The translations under genes were made by a program, and so were the position numbers. A stretch of 64,000 bases of DNA, from the NCBI GenBank assembly GCA_003134685.1, contig PLCA01000002.1, forward strand, positions 124,001 to 188,000. The letters run 5' to 3'. The notes under the pieces are model-generated. The model was given only the letters and a program-made list of their open reading frames with translations, was not told where the DNA came from and did not search any database. Origin of the DNA: Gemmatimonadota bacterium. Lineage in GTDB: Bacteria; Gemmatimonadota; Gemmatimonadetes; Gemmatimonadales; Gemmatimonadaceae. Below are positions 1 through 7,651 of this stretch, piece after piece; position 1 is the first letter of the stretch, and the number at the start of each line of letters is the position of its first letter.

Positions 1-5
1 CGCCG

Positions 6-1307
6 CTAGCGCACTGATTGCGGCGTCGCTGCTCTACTCTTCTTTAGACGCGCGGCCACCGCTTCGGCTTGCGTGAACACGCGGAGGAGATTTTCCCCCG
101 CCAGCTTCCTGAGATCCGCGTCCGACCACCCGCGTCTTGCCAGCTCCGCGAACAACGCAGGAAAGGTCGAGACATCCTCGAGCCCCTGCACGACTTCGGT
201 AATTCCATCGAAGTCGCTTCCGATGCCCACGTGATCGACGCCGGCGACTTTGCGCACGTACTCGATCTGGTCGGCCACCTGTGAGAGAGTCGCGCGTGGC
301 TCCGGATGCGCGGCCCGCCACTGCTTCACCTCTCGCGTGATCGCGGCAGTGTCATTGCCATACTTTGCCTGCAGGTCTTTCATCACCGGGCGGGTTGACT
401 GGTCGTACAGTAATACAGCCGGTGACACGAAACCGGTGACGAACGGCACCATGACTATTCCGCCGTTCGTCGTCACGCGCCGGAGAATCGAGTCTGGCAC
501 ATTGCGCGGAACATCCACGAGCGCTCGTGCTCCCGAATGCGAGAATATCACCGGGGCCTGGCTCACCTTCAGAGCCGCGCTCATCGTTCCCGGCGAGACG
601 TGTGAAAGATCCACCAGCATGCCGAGTCTGTTCATCTCGCGCACGACGCTGTCGCCGAATGGGGTCAGTCCCCTGTGCTTCGCGGAATCGAGAGCCGCAT
701 CGGCCCAGTCGAGGGTGACGTTGTGCGTGAGCGTCATGTAGCGCACGCCAAGGTCGTAATAGGCGCGCAGCGCGCCGAGCGAGTTCTCGATGGCATGTCC
801 GCCCTCGAGCCCGATGAGAGAGCCGATCTTACCCTGCTTGAAGTCGCGCCGGATGTCGTCGGCGCTGAGGGCGAGCGCGAGCCGGTCCGGATATTTCGCT
901 ATGAAACGGCGCGCGATATCGATCTGCTCCAGCTGTACTCGCGCGTAGCCGGAGTCGCGATACTCTCCGGGCGTGTAAACGGACCAGAACTGCGCGCCGA
1001 CCATGCCCTTCTTCAGGCGGTCGAGATCGGTGTGGCCTGGCGTGCGTCTGCGGAGATCGTAGGCATCGACGTTCCCGCGCGCGACTGAATCCTCGCGAAT
1101 TCGCCAGGGCAAATCGTTGTGTCCATCGATGAGCGGAGTCTGGCTGAGAATACGCCTTGCTCGCGCAAGATACGGGTCTTCGGCCGCTGGGGAGCCCGTT
1201 TGCGCGTGAAGCGGATGCGCGGTGCCGATGAACAGCAGAAAGCTTGAGGCGCTGATGAGCGTCGTCAGCGGGCGCTGTTTGTTTCGGGCGAGGAATTGTG
1301 AGAGCAT
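6..1307 (-). CDS. Membrane dipeptidase, peptidase family M19
   Basis: Zinc dipeptidase of the renal-dipeptidase family, expected to cleave dipeptides in the periplasm. The first 35 or so residues form a signal peptide ending H-A-Q. The metal-site residues of family M19 can be read in order: GHND near residue 62 (His63, Asp65), LEGG (Glu168), DLSHVS (His236), FSHSG (His257) and GSDFDG (Asp365). The length of 433 aa is normal for a secreted family member and the gene is complete, with TAG at positions 6-8. It is followed on the same strand only by the window edge, so operon context downstream is unknown. The family assignment is firm; substrate preference (L,L or L,D dipeptides) cannot be told from sequence. 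Confidence 0.93.
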   Translation of the reverse strand: MLSQFLARNKQRPLTTLISASSFLLFIGTAHPLHAQTGSPAAEDPYLARARRILSQTPLIDGHNDLPWRIREDSVARGNVDAYDLRRRTPGHTDLDRLKKGMVGAQFWSVYTPGEYRDSGYARVQLEQIDIARRFIAKYPDRLALALSADDIRRDFKQGKIGSLIGLEGGHAIENSLGALRAYYDLGVRYMTLTHNVTLDWADAALDSAKHRGLTPFGDSVVREMNRLGMLVDLSHVSPGTMSAALKVSQAPVIFSHSGARALVDVPRNVPDSILRRVTTNGGIVMVPFVTGFVSPAVLLYDQSTRPVMKDLQAKYGNDTAAITREVKQWRAAHPEPRATLSQVADQIEYVRKVAGVDHVGIGSDFDGITEVVQGLEDVSTFPALFAELARRGWSDADLRKLAGENLLRVFTQAEAVAARLKKSRAATPQSVR

Positions 1308-1352
1308 GGCGCGTAAACTAACAGTCGTGCCCCGTAAACGCAGAGGCTCGGC

Positions 1353-1598
1353 TTACAGAATGAGTGTGGGCCCCGGTGGCGTATCCAGGAGGTCCACCGC
1401 CTGGGCGCTGTCTTCTTCGCATACTACCAGTCGAATCGGATGAAGCCATTGGAGCCATGGCATCATCCCGCTGGCGTCGTCCCGAATGAGACTGGAGTCG
1501 ATCCCGCTTGCATCGAGCACCGCTTGCGCTATGTGCGCCTCGGCCTCGTTGGCAAATGTCCTGATCACGGTGTTGAGCTCCGGCAATTCTTTCTCCAT
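1353..1598 (-). CDS. DUF2007-type small protein (putative signal-transducing protein)
   Basis: An 81-aa soluble protein without signal peptide. It has the layout of DUF2007 proteins: an N-terminal strand leading to F-A-N-E-A-E-A-H, the part that resembles a PII-like fold, a helix with 'AQAVLDASGI', then an L-V-V strand and a final 'AQAVDLL' helix. The family occurs widely as a single small domain and its role is not established; the name 'signal transducing' is by similarity only. The ATG at 1598 is preceded by an AAGGATGGAAG stretch that can act as ribosome binding site. It lies 46 bp upstream of the M19 dipeptidase on the same strand and could be co-transcribed with it. Confidence 0.75.
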   Translation of the reverse strand: MEKELPELNTVIRTFANEAEAHIAQAVLDASGIDSSLIRDDASGMMPWLQWLHPIRLVVCEEDSAQAVDLLDTPPGPTLIL

Positions 1599-1737
1599 CT
1601 TCCATCCTTGGCTGCGTGGCTGCCATGGAAATGTGTATCAGTGACGCGTCAACTGCACTGCCTCCTGCAAAACTCCTCCGCGTATGGCATGTTGTCTGCC
1701 GCGAACAGATGATGATGCTTCCCCCCGTCACGAAACT

Positions 1738-2463
1738 ATGAAAGCTCTTTCCCGACTATCAGTGGCGTACTGCTTTGTCTTCCTTATGGCGGGCGTCGCC
1801 TGCCGCAAGTACACCAAGGCCAAGGAGGTCGCCGCAGCCGGGCAGGACACGATGCTGCTGCACGATCTCGCCGAGGCGAACAGGAACACCGCTACGGCTA
1901 CGGCACAGGACAATAGCCTCAACACCGTGAGAACGAGCGGCGGCGGAGCCGTTCCCGCTGCTGGGCAGGCAGCTCAGAATCGCCCGGCGGACACCAAGGT
2001 CGTCCCGCGACCATCGCCGAGCGGAGGTGAGGTCCTGACGTCAGGGCCGAGGCTAATGGTTCCGACGAAGGCCAACGATGCGCCGGCTCCGACTACCATT
2101 TCAGTCGATCGGTCGCCCGCGTCCGGATTGCAGAGAGCCTCTCGCGATCCATGCAACTCTCCAGCACCGGTTGATCAGCGTTCGTGCCTGAATCGAGCGA
2201 TAGCTACGAATGACGCCGACTTGAATGGGACCTACCAGGAGCTGCTGGCCCAGGCCCGGAAATCGGGCGGGTCAGACCTGGAGGGCAGGTTTCAGCAATC
2301 GCAGCGGGACTGGATCAATCAGCGCGACGCTGATTGTACCGCGCAAACGCAGACCGAGAATGGCAAGCTGTGGGCGAAAGCACGGGCGCACTGCCTAGCC
2401 GACTATTCCACGAAGAGAACCGCCGAGCTTCAGCGGAATCTCAGCAACCTGAGAGGGCAGTAG
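1738..2463 (+). CDS. LprI-like (DUF1311) lipoprotein
   Basis: A 241-aa probable lipoprotein. The chosen ATG at 1738 gives a basic N-terminus, a hydrophobic stretch and a lipobox ending A-G-V-A-C near residue 21; a longer start at 1684 would hide this signal. A low-complexity Ala/Thr/Pro-rich linker (about residues 25-135) leads to a C-terminal domain with four cysteines (D-P-C, R-S-C-L, D-C-T-A, H-C-L-A) and the Q-R-D-W-I pattern typical of the LprI/DUF1311 lysozyme-inhibitor-like family. In characterised members this domain is extracytoplasmic and binds lysozyme, but many members have no known role. A strong hairpin follows the stop codon. Confidence 0.75.
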   Translation: MKALSRLSVAYCFVFLMAGVACRKYTKAKEVAAAGQDTMLLHDLAEANRNTATATAQDNSLNTVRTSGGGAVPAAGQAAQNRPADTKVVPRPSPSGGEVLTSGPRLMVPTKANDAPAPTTISVDRSPASGLQRASRDPCNSPAPVDQRSCLNRAIATNDADLNGTYQELLAQARKSGGSDLEGRFQQSQRDWINQRDADCTAQTQTENGKLWAKARAHCLADYSTKRTAELQRNLSNLRGQ

Positions 2464-2494
2464 CGAAAGGCCTGACGGCAACGTCAGGCCTTCG
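2464..2494. terminator. Bidirectional terminator-like hairpin
   Basis: Inverted repeat with arms CGAAAGGCCTGAC and GTCAGGCCTTCG around the loop GGCAAC, one bulged A. It lies directly after the stop of the LprI-like gene and 13 bp from the stop of the convergent gene ending at 2508, so it can serve both. No clear T-tract follows on either side. Confidence 0.6.
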
Positions 2495-2507
2495 CACTTC
2501 CCTATTG

Positions 2508-3032
2508 CTAGCGGTTCGCCCTGTACTGCATCCCCGCGCTCGCCAGCGACCGGCCCTGAAGCAACGCGTCGATCTCAGCTGCCGCAACCGGACGCGGTGA
2601 GATCCATCCATCGCTGATGGCGCGCGTTGGAACCGTAACGCTCGCGACAGTTCCAGTCGGACTGATCTCTACAACCGCGGTTGCATCGGTCACGCCCTGC
2701 ATCCCGCTGTTGATGACCAGCACCCATCTTCCAACCGCCGGGCGCTGCCAGCGCACGACGTACATGCCAGGCTGAGATCCGGCGCGGATGTCGAGCGGCA
2801 TGCTCTGCCGCTTTCCACTCACTACTCCCTCGGCTGTTCCGGTTACGGTTTTCGCCATCAGGTCGCCGTGATGATACGTGCGGACGGTGAGGAAGGCATC
2901 GCGCGAACTGCGGTCGAACGGATTGGCGGGGTACTCGATTGCGATCCACGGTGGTCCCGCCAGCGCGGTGCTGAACGCGGTGAGTGTGAGCGCGGTGACG
3001 AGCGCAAAGGTGCGAAGCAGTGTGCGGTTCAT
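2508..3032 (-). CDS. Secreted protein of unknown function
   Basis: A 174-aa protein with a clear signal peptide (M-N-R-T start, hydrophobic core, cut after A-L-A near residue 25). The start at 3032 is chosen because AGGAG sits seven bases upstream and because the signal peptide begins there; upstream in-frame codons add only polar sequence. The mature part looks all-beta (alternating V/W/R strands such as 'GMYVVRW' and 'GRWVLVINSG'), like a single immunoglobulin- or YtkA/FixH-like domain, but I do not recognise a named family. It stands alone, 131 bp after the DUF4097 gene, with a direct repeat in its upstream region. Confidence 0.7.
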   Translation of the reverse strand: MNRTLLRTFALVTALTLTAFSTALAGPPWIAIEYPANPFDRSSRDAFLTVRTYHHGDLMAKTVTGTAEGVVSGKRQSMPLDIRAGSQPGMYVVRWQRPAVGRWVLVINSGMQGVTDATAVVEISPTGTVASVTVPTRAISDGWISPRPVAAAEIDALLQGRSLASAGMQYRANR

Positions 3033-3113
3033 GGCAATCTCCTGAAGAAGTTTTGCCGACGTCCGAAGTTTGTTGAGCACTTCGAACTCGCCAGCGCCTC
3101 TACGATGCCACTT

Positions 3114-3159
3114 ACCCCTCAATGGTTTAAAACGAATGACCCCTCAATGGTATAAAAAC
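3114..3159. repeat. Two direct repeats, 25-bp period, in upstream region
   Basis: Two copies of ACCCCTCAATGGTwTAAAA begin at 3114 and 3139 with one mismatch in 19 bases. They lie between the DUF4097 gene and the secreted-protein gene, both on the minus strand, about 80-125 bp upstream of the start at 3032. The position fits a tandem operator or duplicated promoter element. Confidence 0.6.
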
Positions 3160-3163
3160 TTCG

Positions 3164-4099
3164 CTACTGCGTTCTCCGCAGAGTAACCGGACCCTTGAAC
3201 GTTCGTACCGACACTTTCGCTCCGCCGCCACTCGTATCCATCGTCAGCTCCGCGCCACGGCCGAACCGTCCGGGAATCGGGCTGTTTTTCGAGAGATTGT
3301 TGGTGATGCTTCCGGCGATCGTCACGACGGAGAACGACGCCGCCGTTTTGTCCGGAATCGCGATGTCGATAGTGCCGCTGTGGGTATCGAAATCGAAGGC
3401 GCCGCTCCGGTCCAGCCGGCCGACGAAGGTGATGCTTCCCGTCACCGTTTCGATCCTGGTGCGCTCGAAGACTCCACCATCGACTCTCACAGCCCCACTC
3501 ACAGTGGAAAACGCCGCGTCAGAGCTCGCGCCCTGGAACACGATCGTTCCTGAGGCGCTCTTGGCCCGGACCCAGGGCGGCGACCCCGTGATATGGATGT
3601 CGCCATCGATCGCTTCGGCATTCAGCTCGTGCGGATTTCCAGCGACGTCGATCGTTCCGCTCACGACGTACAGGTCGAGCCCGCCATCGACTCCATTGAC
3701 GTCTATGTTTGCGGTTGCCGTCTTCACCCAGAGGCGGATGCGACTCGGTACCCAGACCTCGAGGCGAGTGGGCTTCGGATCCCGATCGTTCACCGATTCC
3801 ACGAACATCTTGGCGCCGGCGTAGCCGCCCCCCATGTAGAAGGTGTCTCCGGCGCCGAGCGTTCCTCGCACCATGACGGTGTCCTTGTCCCAGCCGTGGA
3901 CTACCACGCTGCCGACCATGTTGACGATTCGGAGCGCGCCTTCCATTCCGAGCGGCAGCTTGCGCTCGACCTTCTTCTGGGCAAACGCCGGTGACGATGA
4001 GAACAGGATGGCGGCCACTCCAAGGATGCAGGCGCGACTCACCGCGGCCCGCGCTCTCGCTCGCCCACGATCGGTTACTACGCGAAGCTCAGCTTCCAC
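3164..4099 (-). CDS. DUF4097 secreted beta-repeat (adhesin-like) protein
   Basis: A 311-aa exported protein. After a charged N-terminus a hydrophobic segment at about residues 25-40 ends in A-F-A-Q, a likely signal peptide. The rest is a run of short beta-strand repeats of the DUF4097 type, with recurring G-x-I/V-x-V patterns ('GSVVVHG', 'GDIHITG', 'GTIVFQG', 'GSITFVG', 'GTIDIAI'), expected to fold as a right-handed beta-helix-like stack. It overlaps the anti-sigma gene by 11 bases and is the third gene of the sigma / anti-sigma operon. DUF4097 genes often accompany ECF pairs; the role is not established, perhaps an envelope sensor or an output of the same stress response. Confidence 0.85.
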   Translation of the reverse strand: MEAELRVVTDRGRARARAAVSRACILGVAAILFSSSPAFAQKKVERKLPLGMEGALRIVNMVGSVVVHGWDKDTVMVRGTLGAGDTFYMGGGYAGAKMFVESVNDRDPKPTRLEVWVPSRIRLWVKTATANIDVNGVDGGLDLYVVSGTIDVAGNPHELNAEAIDGDIHITGSPPWVRAKSASGTIVFQGASSDAAFSTVSGAVRVDGGVFERTRIETVTGSITFVGRLDRSGAFDFDTHSGTIDIAIPDKTAASFSVVTIAGSITNNLSKNSPIPGRFGRGAELTMDTSGGGAKVSVRTFKGPVTLRRTQ

Positions 4100-4775
4100 G
4101 CGTCATCTCCGCCGTCCGGCGCATCAGGTCCATCTTTTGTCTGTACGTTCCCGACAGCATTTCGATCAGCATCTTGTTCGCCGGGTCGCGAGCGAGCGCG
4201 CTTCGCGCTTCGAGTATCGCTTCGTCGATCGTGCGGAGACTCGCCTTGAGCTGGGCGACGGTTTCCGGAGCCAGCGATGCTTCCTGCTGATCGAGGAGAT
4301 CCTGCAGAACGGCGACATTCCGCAAATAGGTGTTCTCTTCGATCGTGAAGGCGACGAACGTAGCTGGCGTAGCACCGGTGCCGGTATTGCTCGCGGCAAC
4401 GCGCGAGAAATCCGCGCCGGCGCCACGCAAATTGAGATAGAGCGCCGTTCCACCAGAGGACAGGATTGCAACCAGAACCACCGCGGCAGCCAGGACGTAC
4501 GGCCGCCACCAGAAGCTCTCAGACTTTCCGCGCTGTGTTGCGAACACCTCTTTGTCACGCTCAATCGCCGCGCGGATGTTCAGCCACGCGTCGGCCGGCG
4601 GCTCAATCGATTTGGGCAGATCCGCTGCCCGCGCGAGGATTCCCTTCAGGCTCTCGACTTCCGCGTCGCAGATGGCACAAGCGGCGATATGATCGGCCAC
4701 GGCGCCGCGCGCATCTTCAGTCAGCTCGCCGGTGACGTAGTCGTCCAGTAGATGTCTGATCACTTCGTGTGTCAT
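4089..4775 (-). CDS. Anti-sigma factor with N-terminal zinc finger
   Basis: A 228-aa single-span membrane protein. Residues 1-45 form the anti-sigma domain with the H-x3-C-x2-C zinc motif ('DHIAACAIC'). A transmembrane helix follows at about residues 91-112 ('VLAAAVVLVAILSSGG'), and the C-terminal part is periplasmic and helical. In this family the cytoplasmic zinc domain holds the cognate ECF sigma factor inactive until an envelope signal releases it. The gene starts inside the end of the sigma gene (ATGA overlap at 4772-4775), which indicates translational coupling and pairs the two products. Confidence 0.9.
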   Translation of the reverse strand: MTHEVIRHLLDDYVTGELTEDARGAVADHIAACAICDAEVESLKGILARAADLPKSIEPPADAWLNIRAAIERDKEVFATQRGKSESFWWRPYVLAAAVVLVAILSSGGTALYLNLRGAGADFSRVAASNTGTGATPATFVAFTIEENTYLRNVAVLQDLLDQQEASLAPETVAQLKASLRTIDEAILEARSALARDPANKMLIEMLSGTYRQKMDLMRRTAEMTRGS

Positions 4776-5362
4776 CGCTCCAACCTCTCTCTCAATAATC
4801 TGCGGGCACGGTGAAGCTGTGCCTTGACCGTTCCGACGGAGACGCTCAGCTGTTCCGCGATCTCCTGGTGCTGGTACCCCTCCACATCGTGTAACACGAA
4901 CGCCAGCCTCGCGCCCCTCGGCAGCGAGGCGATTGCGTTTTCCATATCCATCTTCAGCTCCACGCTGCTCGATCGGGCAGCGCCAGCCAGCCGCGACGTA
5001 TCGTCCATCGGCAATACTCTCGCGGTTCTCCTGCTATCGCTTCTCGCGTTCTCAAGCATCGTGTTGACCGCGAGGCGATGAAGCCATGACGAGAACGCGC
5101 AGTCTCCGCGAAATGTGGAGAGCCTCCGCCACGCCCGGACGAATACATCCTGCATCAGTTCCGTCGCGTCGGAGGAATCGCCAGCCTTGAGACGCAGGCA
5201 CAGCGCGAAGACCCGTCCCGAGTGCTCACGGTAGAGCAGCTCGAAGGCATTGACATCTCCCGACTGCGCGCGCCGGATGGTATCCAGCGCCGCAGTCTTC
5301 TCTTCACCAATCGTGGACGGGAAAGGTCCGATAGTGTCTGATACCACCGCGCTCGTCTTCAT
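4772..5362 (-). CDS. RNA polymerase ECF sigma factor
   Basis: A 196-aa sigma-70 family factor of the extracytoplasmic-function group. Region 2 is visible at about residues 40-105 ('FELLYREHSGRVFALCLRL', 'DVFVRAWRRL', 'FSSWLHRLAVNTML') and region 4 at about 138-190 ('SLPRGARLAFVLHDVEG', 'IAEQLSVSVGTVKAQLHRAR'). It is the first gene of a three-gene operon with its anti-sigma factor and a DUF4097 protein. Upstream on the minus strand a GGAACC element lies about 30 bases before the start, of the kind ECF factors use at their own promoters, but the -10 part is not convincing and no good ribosome binding site is seen, so the start could be a few codons downstream. Confidence 0.92.
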   Translation of the reverse strand: MKTSAVVSDTIGPFPSTIGEEKTAALDTIRRAQSGDVNAFELLYREHSGRVFALCLRLKAGDSSDATELMQDVFVRAWRRLSTFRGDCAFSSWLHRLAVNTMLENARSDSRRTARVLPMDDTSRLAGAARSSSVELKMDMENAIASLPRGARLAFVLHDVEGYQHQEIAEQLSVSVGTVKAQLHRARRLLRERLER

Positions 5363-5438
5363 CTCAGCCGAGAATAAGATGCCACTCGGGGTTCCGTGGT
5401 TGGAAAGGCATGGAGTCCCGAAGATTACGAGTTACGCT

Positions 5439-5448
5439 CTCCTAGGAG
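5439..5448. promoter_or_regulatory. Palindrome upstream of ECF sigma operon
   Basis: Perfect 10-bp palindrome CTCCTAGGAG, 77 bp upstream of the sigma factor start and 31 bp downstream of the 59-aa protein gene on the same strand. It could be an operator site; no regulator is identified. Confidence 0.25.
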
Positions 5449-5478
5449 CCCTCAGCGCTAATTGGCCGAGTGGTGCGG

Positions 5479-5658
5479 TTACTCGATGTCGTCGCCGAGC
5501 TCGAACTTGGAGCGGGTGAGGGCAATGATGCGGTCGAGGCCGGCTTTTGCTTCCGGCGGCAGATCACGACGCGCCATCAGGCGCTCTGCTTCCTGGCGAA
5601 TCGAATCCAGCGCCTGCATGAAGTTTCCCTTTTTCAGCTTGCCGGTGTCATCACTCAC
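5479..5658 (-). CDS. 59-aa protein coupled to DUF3857 gene
   Basis: A small soluble protein starting with GTG at 5658, which overlaps the stop of the DUF3857 gene (GTGA). GGAG lies eight bases upstream, inside the 3' end of that gene, so translational coupling is likely. The product is charged and helical: 'GNFMQALDSIRQEAERLMAR' followed by 'PPEAKAGLDRIIALTRSK' and an acidic end. I do not recognise a family. An ATG at 5619 is a weaker alternative start. A longer reading from 5871 would lie inside the DUF3857 gene in another frame and is not credible. Being last in the exporter / transglutaminase operon suggests a linked role, which is inference only. Confidence 0.6.
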   Translation of the reverse strand: MSDDTGKLKKGNFMQALDSIRQEAERLMARRDLPPEAKAGLDRIIALTRSKFELGDDIE

Positions 5659-7643
5659 TGGGTCATCTCCAAAACGATGAACTTCGCGTCGTCCTTCCCG
5701 ATCTGCCGAAGCCATGTGATCAGATCGGTGACCCGGTCTGGAGGAAATATTCCTCGCGCTCCCGAGATCGTGCGCGATATGCGCAGTTCGTTGCCGGATT
5801 GTGCGTATTCGGAGGTATAACTGCCAAAAGCGCTCGATGAAGCAACACCGGACGGAAGCCTCGCCTTCCACCCCGCCGGCAACGTGATGCTCACCGTGGT
5901 TACCGAAGCCAGCGGTCCGAGGACCTTGATGGCATCAATTGGAAATCGGCGCTTCGGCTCATGTTCGAGAGCCGAGGCCATCGTCGCCATTCCCGCCATG
6001 CTGCCGAGCGGAATGGTGAGAATGTGGGTTCCTCCCGCATCGACCGCGGCTTTCGCGTTTCTGATCCGAAAACTCAATCGCGGGACTACTGACAAATTCT
6101 TGCCGTTGAAAAGGGCCAGACTATCGCCGTCCGCGTTCTCGAACAATCTGCGGGCGAGCTGTTTCGGTAAGTCCGCCCGTTGAGCCGAATCGAGCGGATT
6201 CTCGAACAACGACCTTATCATCTCGGCGGAGCGGCCTTTTCCCGCCTCCTCGTATCTTCCATTGAACATGCCGTCCTGACCGAGGGCGCCGGTTATTCTG
6301 ATTTCTTCGCGGTTGGCGCTGATAGCCTCGAGCGGGAGAGTCACTTCCTCAGCGCGACCGTCGGGGTGAACGACGACGGCAAATCCGCCCTGCTCGACTG
6401 AAGGGAGCTCGCCATAGGGTACGAGCTCCGCGGTCAGGTCAGTGTATTGATATCCGCTGCCTTGTGGGACTCCGGCAATGACATGATCGAACTGGGCAAT
6501 CGAAGGAAGCTCTCGATCGGCACGAGCGTCCGAATTGAGCAGAACGGGTAACGCGGTGATGCCGATCTTGCCAAGTGCGGCGATGAAGAGTGTCACCTTG
6601 TCTTTGCAGTCCCCGAATCCCGTTTCAACCACCGTCTCGGGCGCGCGAGGTTGGTAGCCTCCCATTCCCAATGCGATGGAAACGTATCTGATGTCCTGCG
6701 CAACCCAGCGGTGGATGGCGCGGATCGAATCGCCGCGTGTTTTCGAGCCGGCCAGGATCTGCGCGATCTTCGACGCGACCTTGGGCGTGATCGCGTAGCG
6801 CGTCCTCGCATTATCCGCATACCACTTTGAAATGTCTGACCAGGTGAGGTTTCCGCCAATCCTGATCGACTGGAGTATCTGCGACGAATCGCTCGATCCG
6901 AACGCCTCAAACTTTTCGGGAGGTAGGTTCACGGCGGACCAGCTGTAGATGTTTCGTCCGTTTCGGGCCACTACTTTCCCCGGAAAGTGCGGGTTCCGCT
7001 CCTTGATCCGAATGTGAAATGACTCGGGCACGTCGATCACGTAATTGGATCTCATCGTCCTTGTCGCCGTGTTCACCGACCAGGACGCCAGGAAATCTCC
7101 CGGCAGGTATGGTTTGAGCTCCTCAGTGGTGTAGCTGTAATCGACAATTGATCCGAGCTCTACTCCGGTGAGTGAGACGCGACGTACCTTGCGATCCGAG
7201 TAAACCGGGTCACCCATGTCCGCCGGAATGTCGGAGTCCTGGATGTGAGAAGGCGCGGTGCTGATCACCTTTCCATTTGGGTCGACGACCCGAATCCAGT
7301 TCACCGTCAGTTTTTCGTGGCCTGGGCTGAACGAGAATTCCTGTTCGCGATATCGCCCCACGGCATCTTCGTTGAGAACCTGAACGACCTGACGGTAGGT
7401 ACGCGTGCCGCGTCCATCGGGTTCGAGCCGCAGTACCCCCTCATCGAGAAGCCAGACCGCTGCTTCGTCCGGGTGGTCCGACGGCTTGACCGCGAGTCCA
7501 TACAGGGTGTCCGCGCCCGACGCCGTGATTTTGTTTTCGCCAGCAGGTGCACCAAACGCATTTGAGCCGCTGGATGAGGTGGAACTCTGCGCGGCGAGAG
7601 ACGACGATACGAAGAAAAGACAGAGGAGAGAAAGAGCGCGCAT
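5655..7643 (-). CDS. DUF3857 and transglutaminase-like domain protein, exported
   Basis: A 662-aa exported protein. ATG at 7643 is chosen over the TTG one codon earlier. Residues 1-18 form a signal peptide ending L-A-A-Q. A DUF3857 beta-domain (about residues 55-240) is followed by a transglutaminase-like cysteine-peptidase-fold domain with the triad region visible: Cys in GFGDCKDK, His in 'QFDHVIA', Asp in 'YTDLTAE'. The C-terminal 200 residues look beta-rich (DUF2569/DUF3858-like position). Such proteins are common in Bacteroidota and Gemmatimonadota, with unproven substrates. The gene begins eight bases after the ABC exporter stop and overlaps a 59-aa gene, so the three form one operon. 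Confidence 0.88.
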   Translation of the reverse strand: MRALSLLCLFFVSSSLAAQSSTSSSGSNAFGAPAGENKITASGADTLYGLAVKPSDHPDEAAVWLLDEGVLRLEPDGRGTRTYRQVVQVLNEDAVGRYREQEFSFSPGHEKLTVNWIRVVDPNGKVISTAPSHIQDSDIPADMGDPVYSDRKVRRVSLTGVELGSIVDYSYTTEELKPYLPGDFLASWSVNTATRTMRSNYVIDVPESFHIRIKERNPHFPGKVVARNGRNIYSWSAVNLPPEKFEAFGSSDSSQILQSIRIGGNLTWSDISKWYADNARTRYAITPKVASKIAQILAGSKTRGDSIRAIHRWVAQDIRYVSIALGMGGYQPRAPETVVETGFGDCKDKVTLFIAALGKIGITALPVLLNSDARADRELPSIAQFDHVIAGVPQGSGYQYTDLTAELVPYGELPSVEQGGFAVVVHPDGRAEEVTLPLEAISANREEIRITGALGQDGMFNGRYEEAGKGRSAEMIRSLFENPLDSAQRADLPKQLARRLFENADGDSLALFNGKNLSVVPRLSFRIRNAKAAVDAGGTHILTIPLGSMAGMATMASALEHEPKRRFPIDAIKVLGPLASVTTVSITLPAGWKARLPSGVASSSAFGSYTSEYAQSGNELRISRTISGARGIFPPDRVTDLITWLRQIGKDDAKFIVLEMTQ

Positions 7644-7651
7644 CAAAGGAT

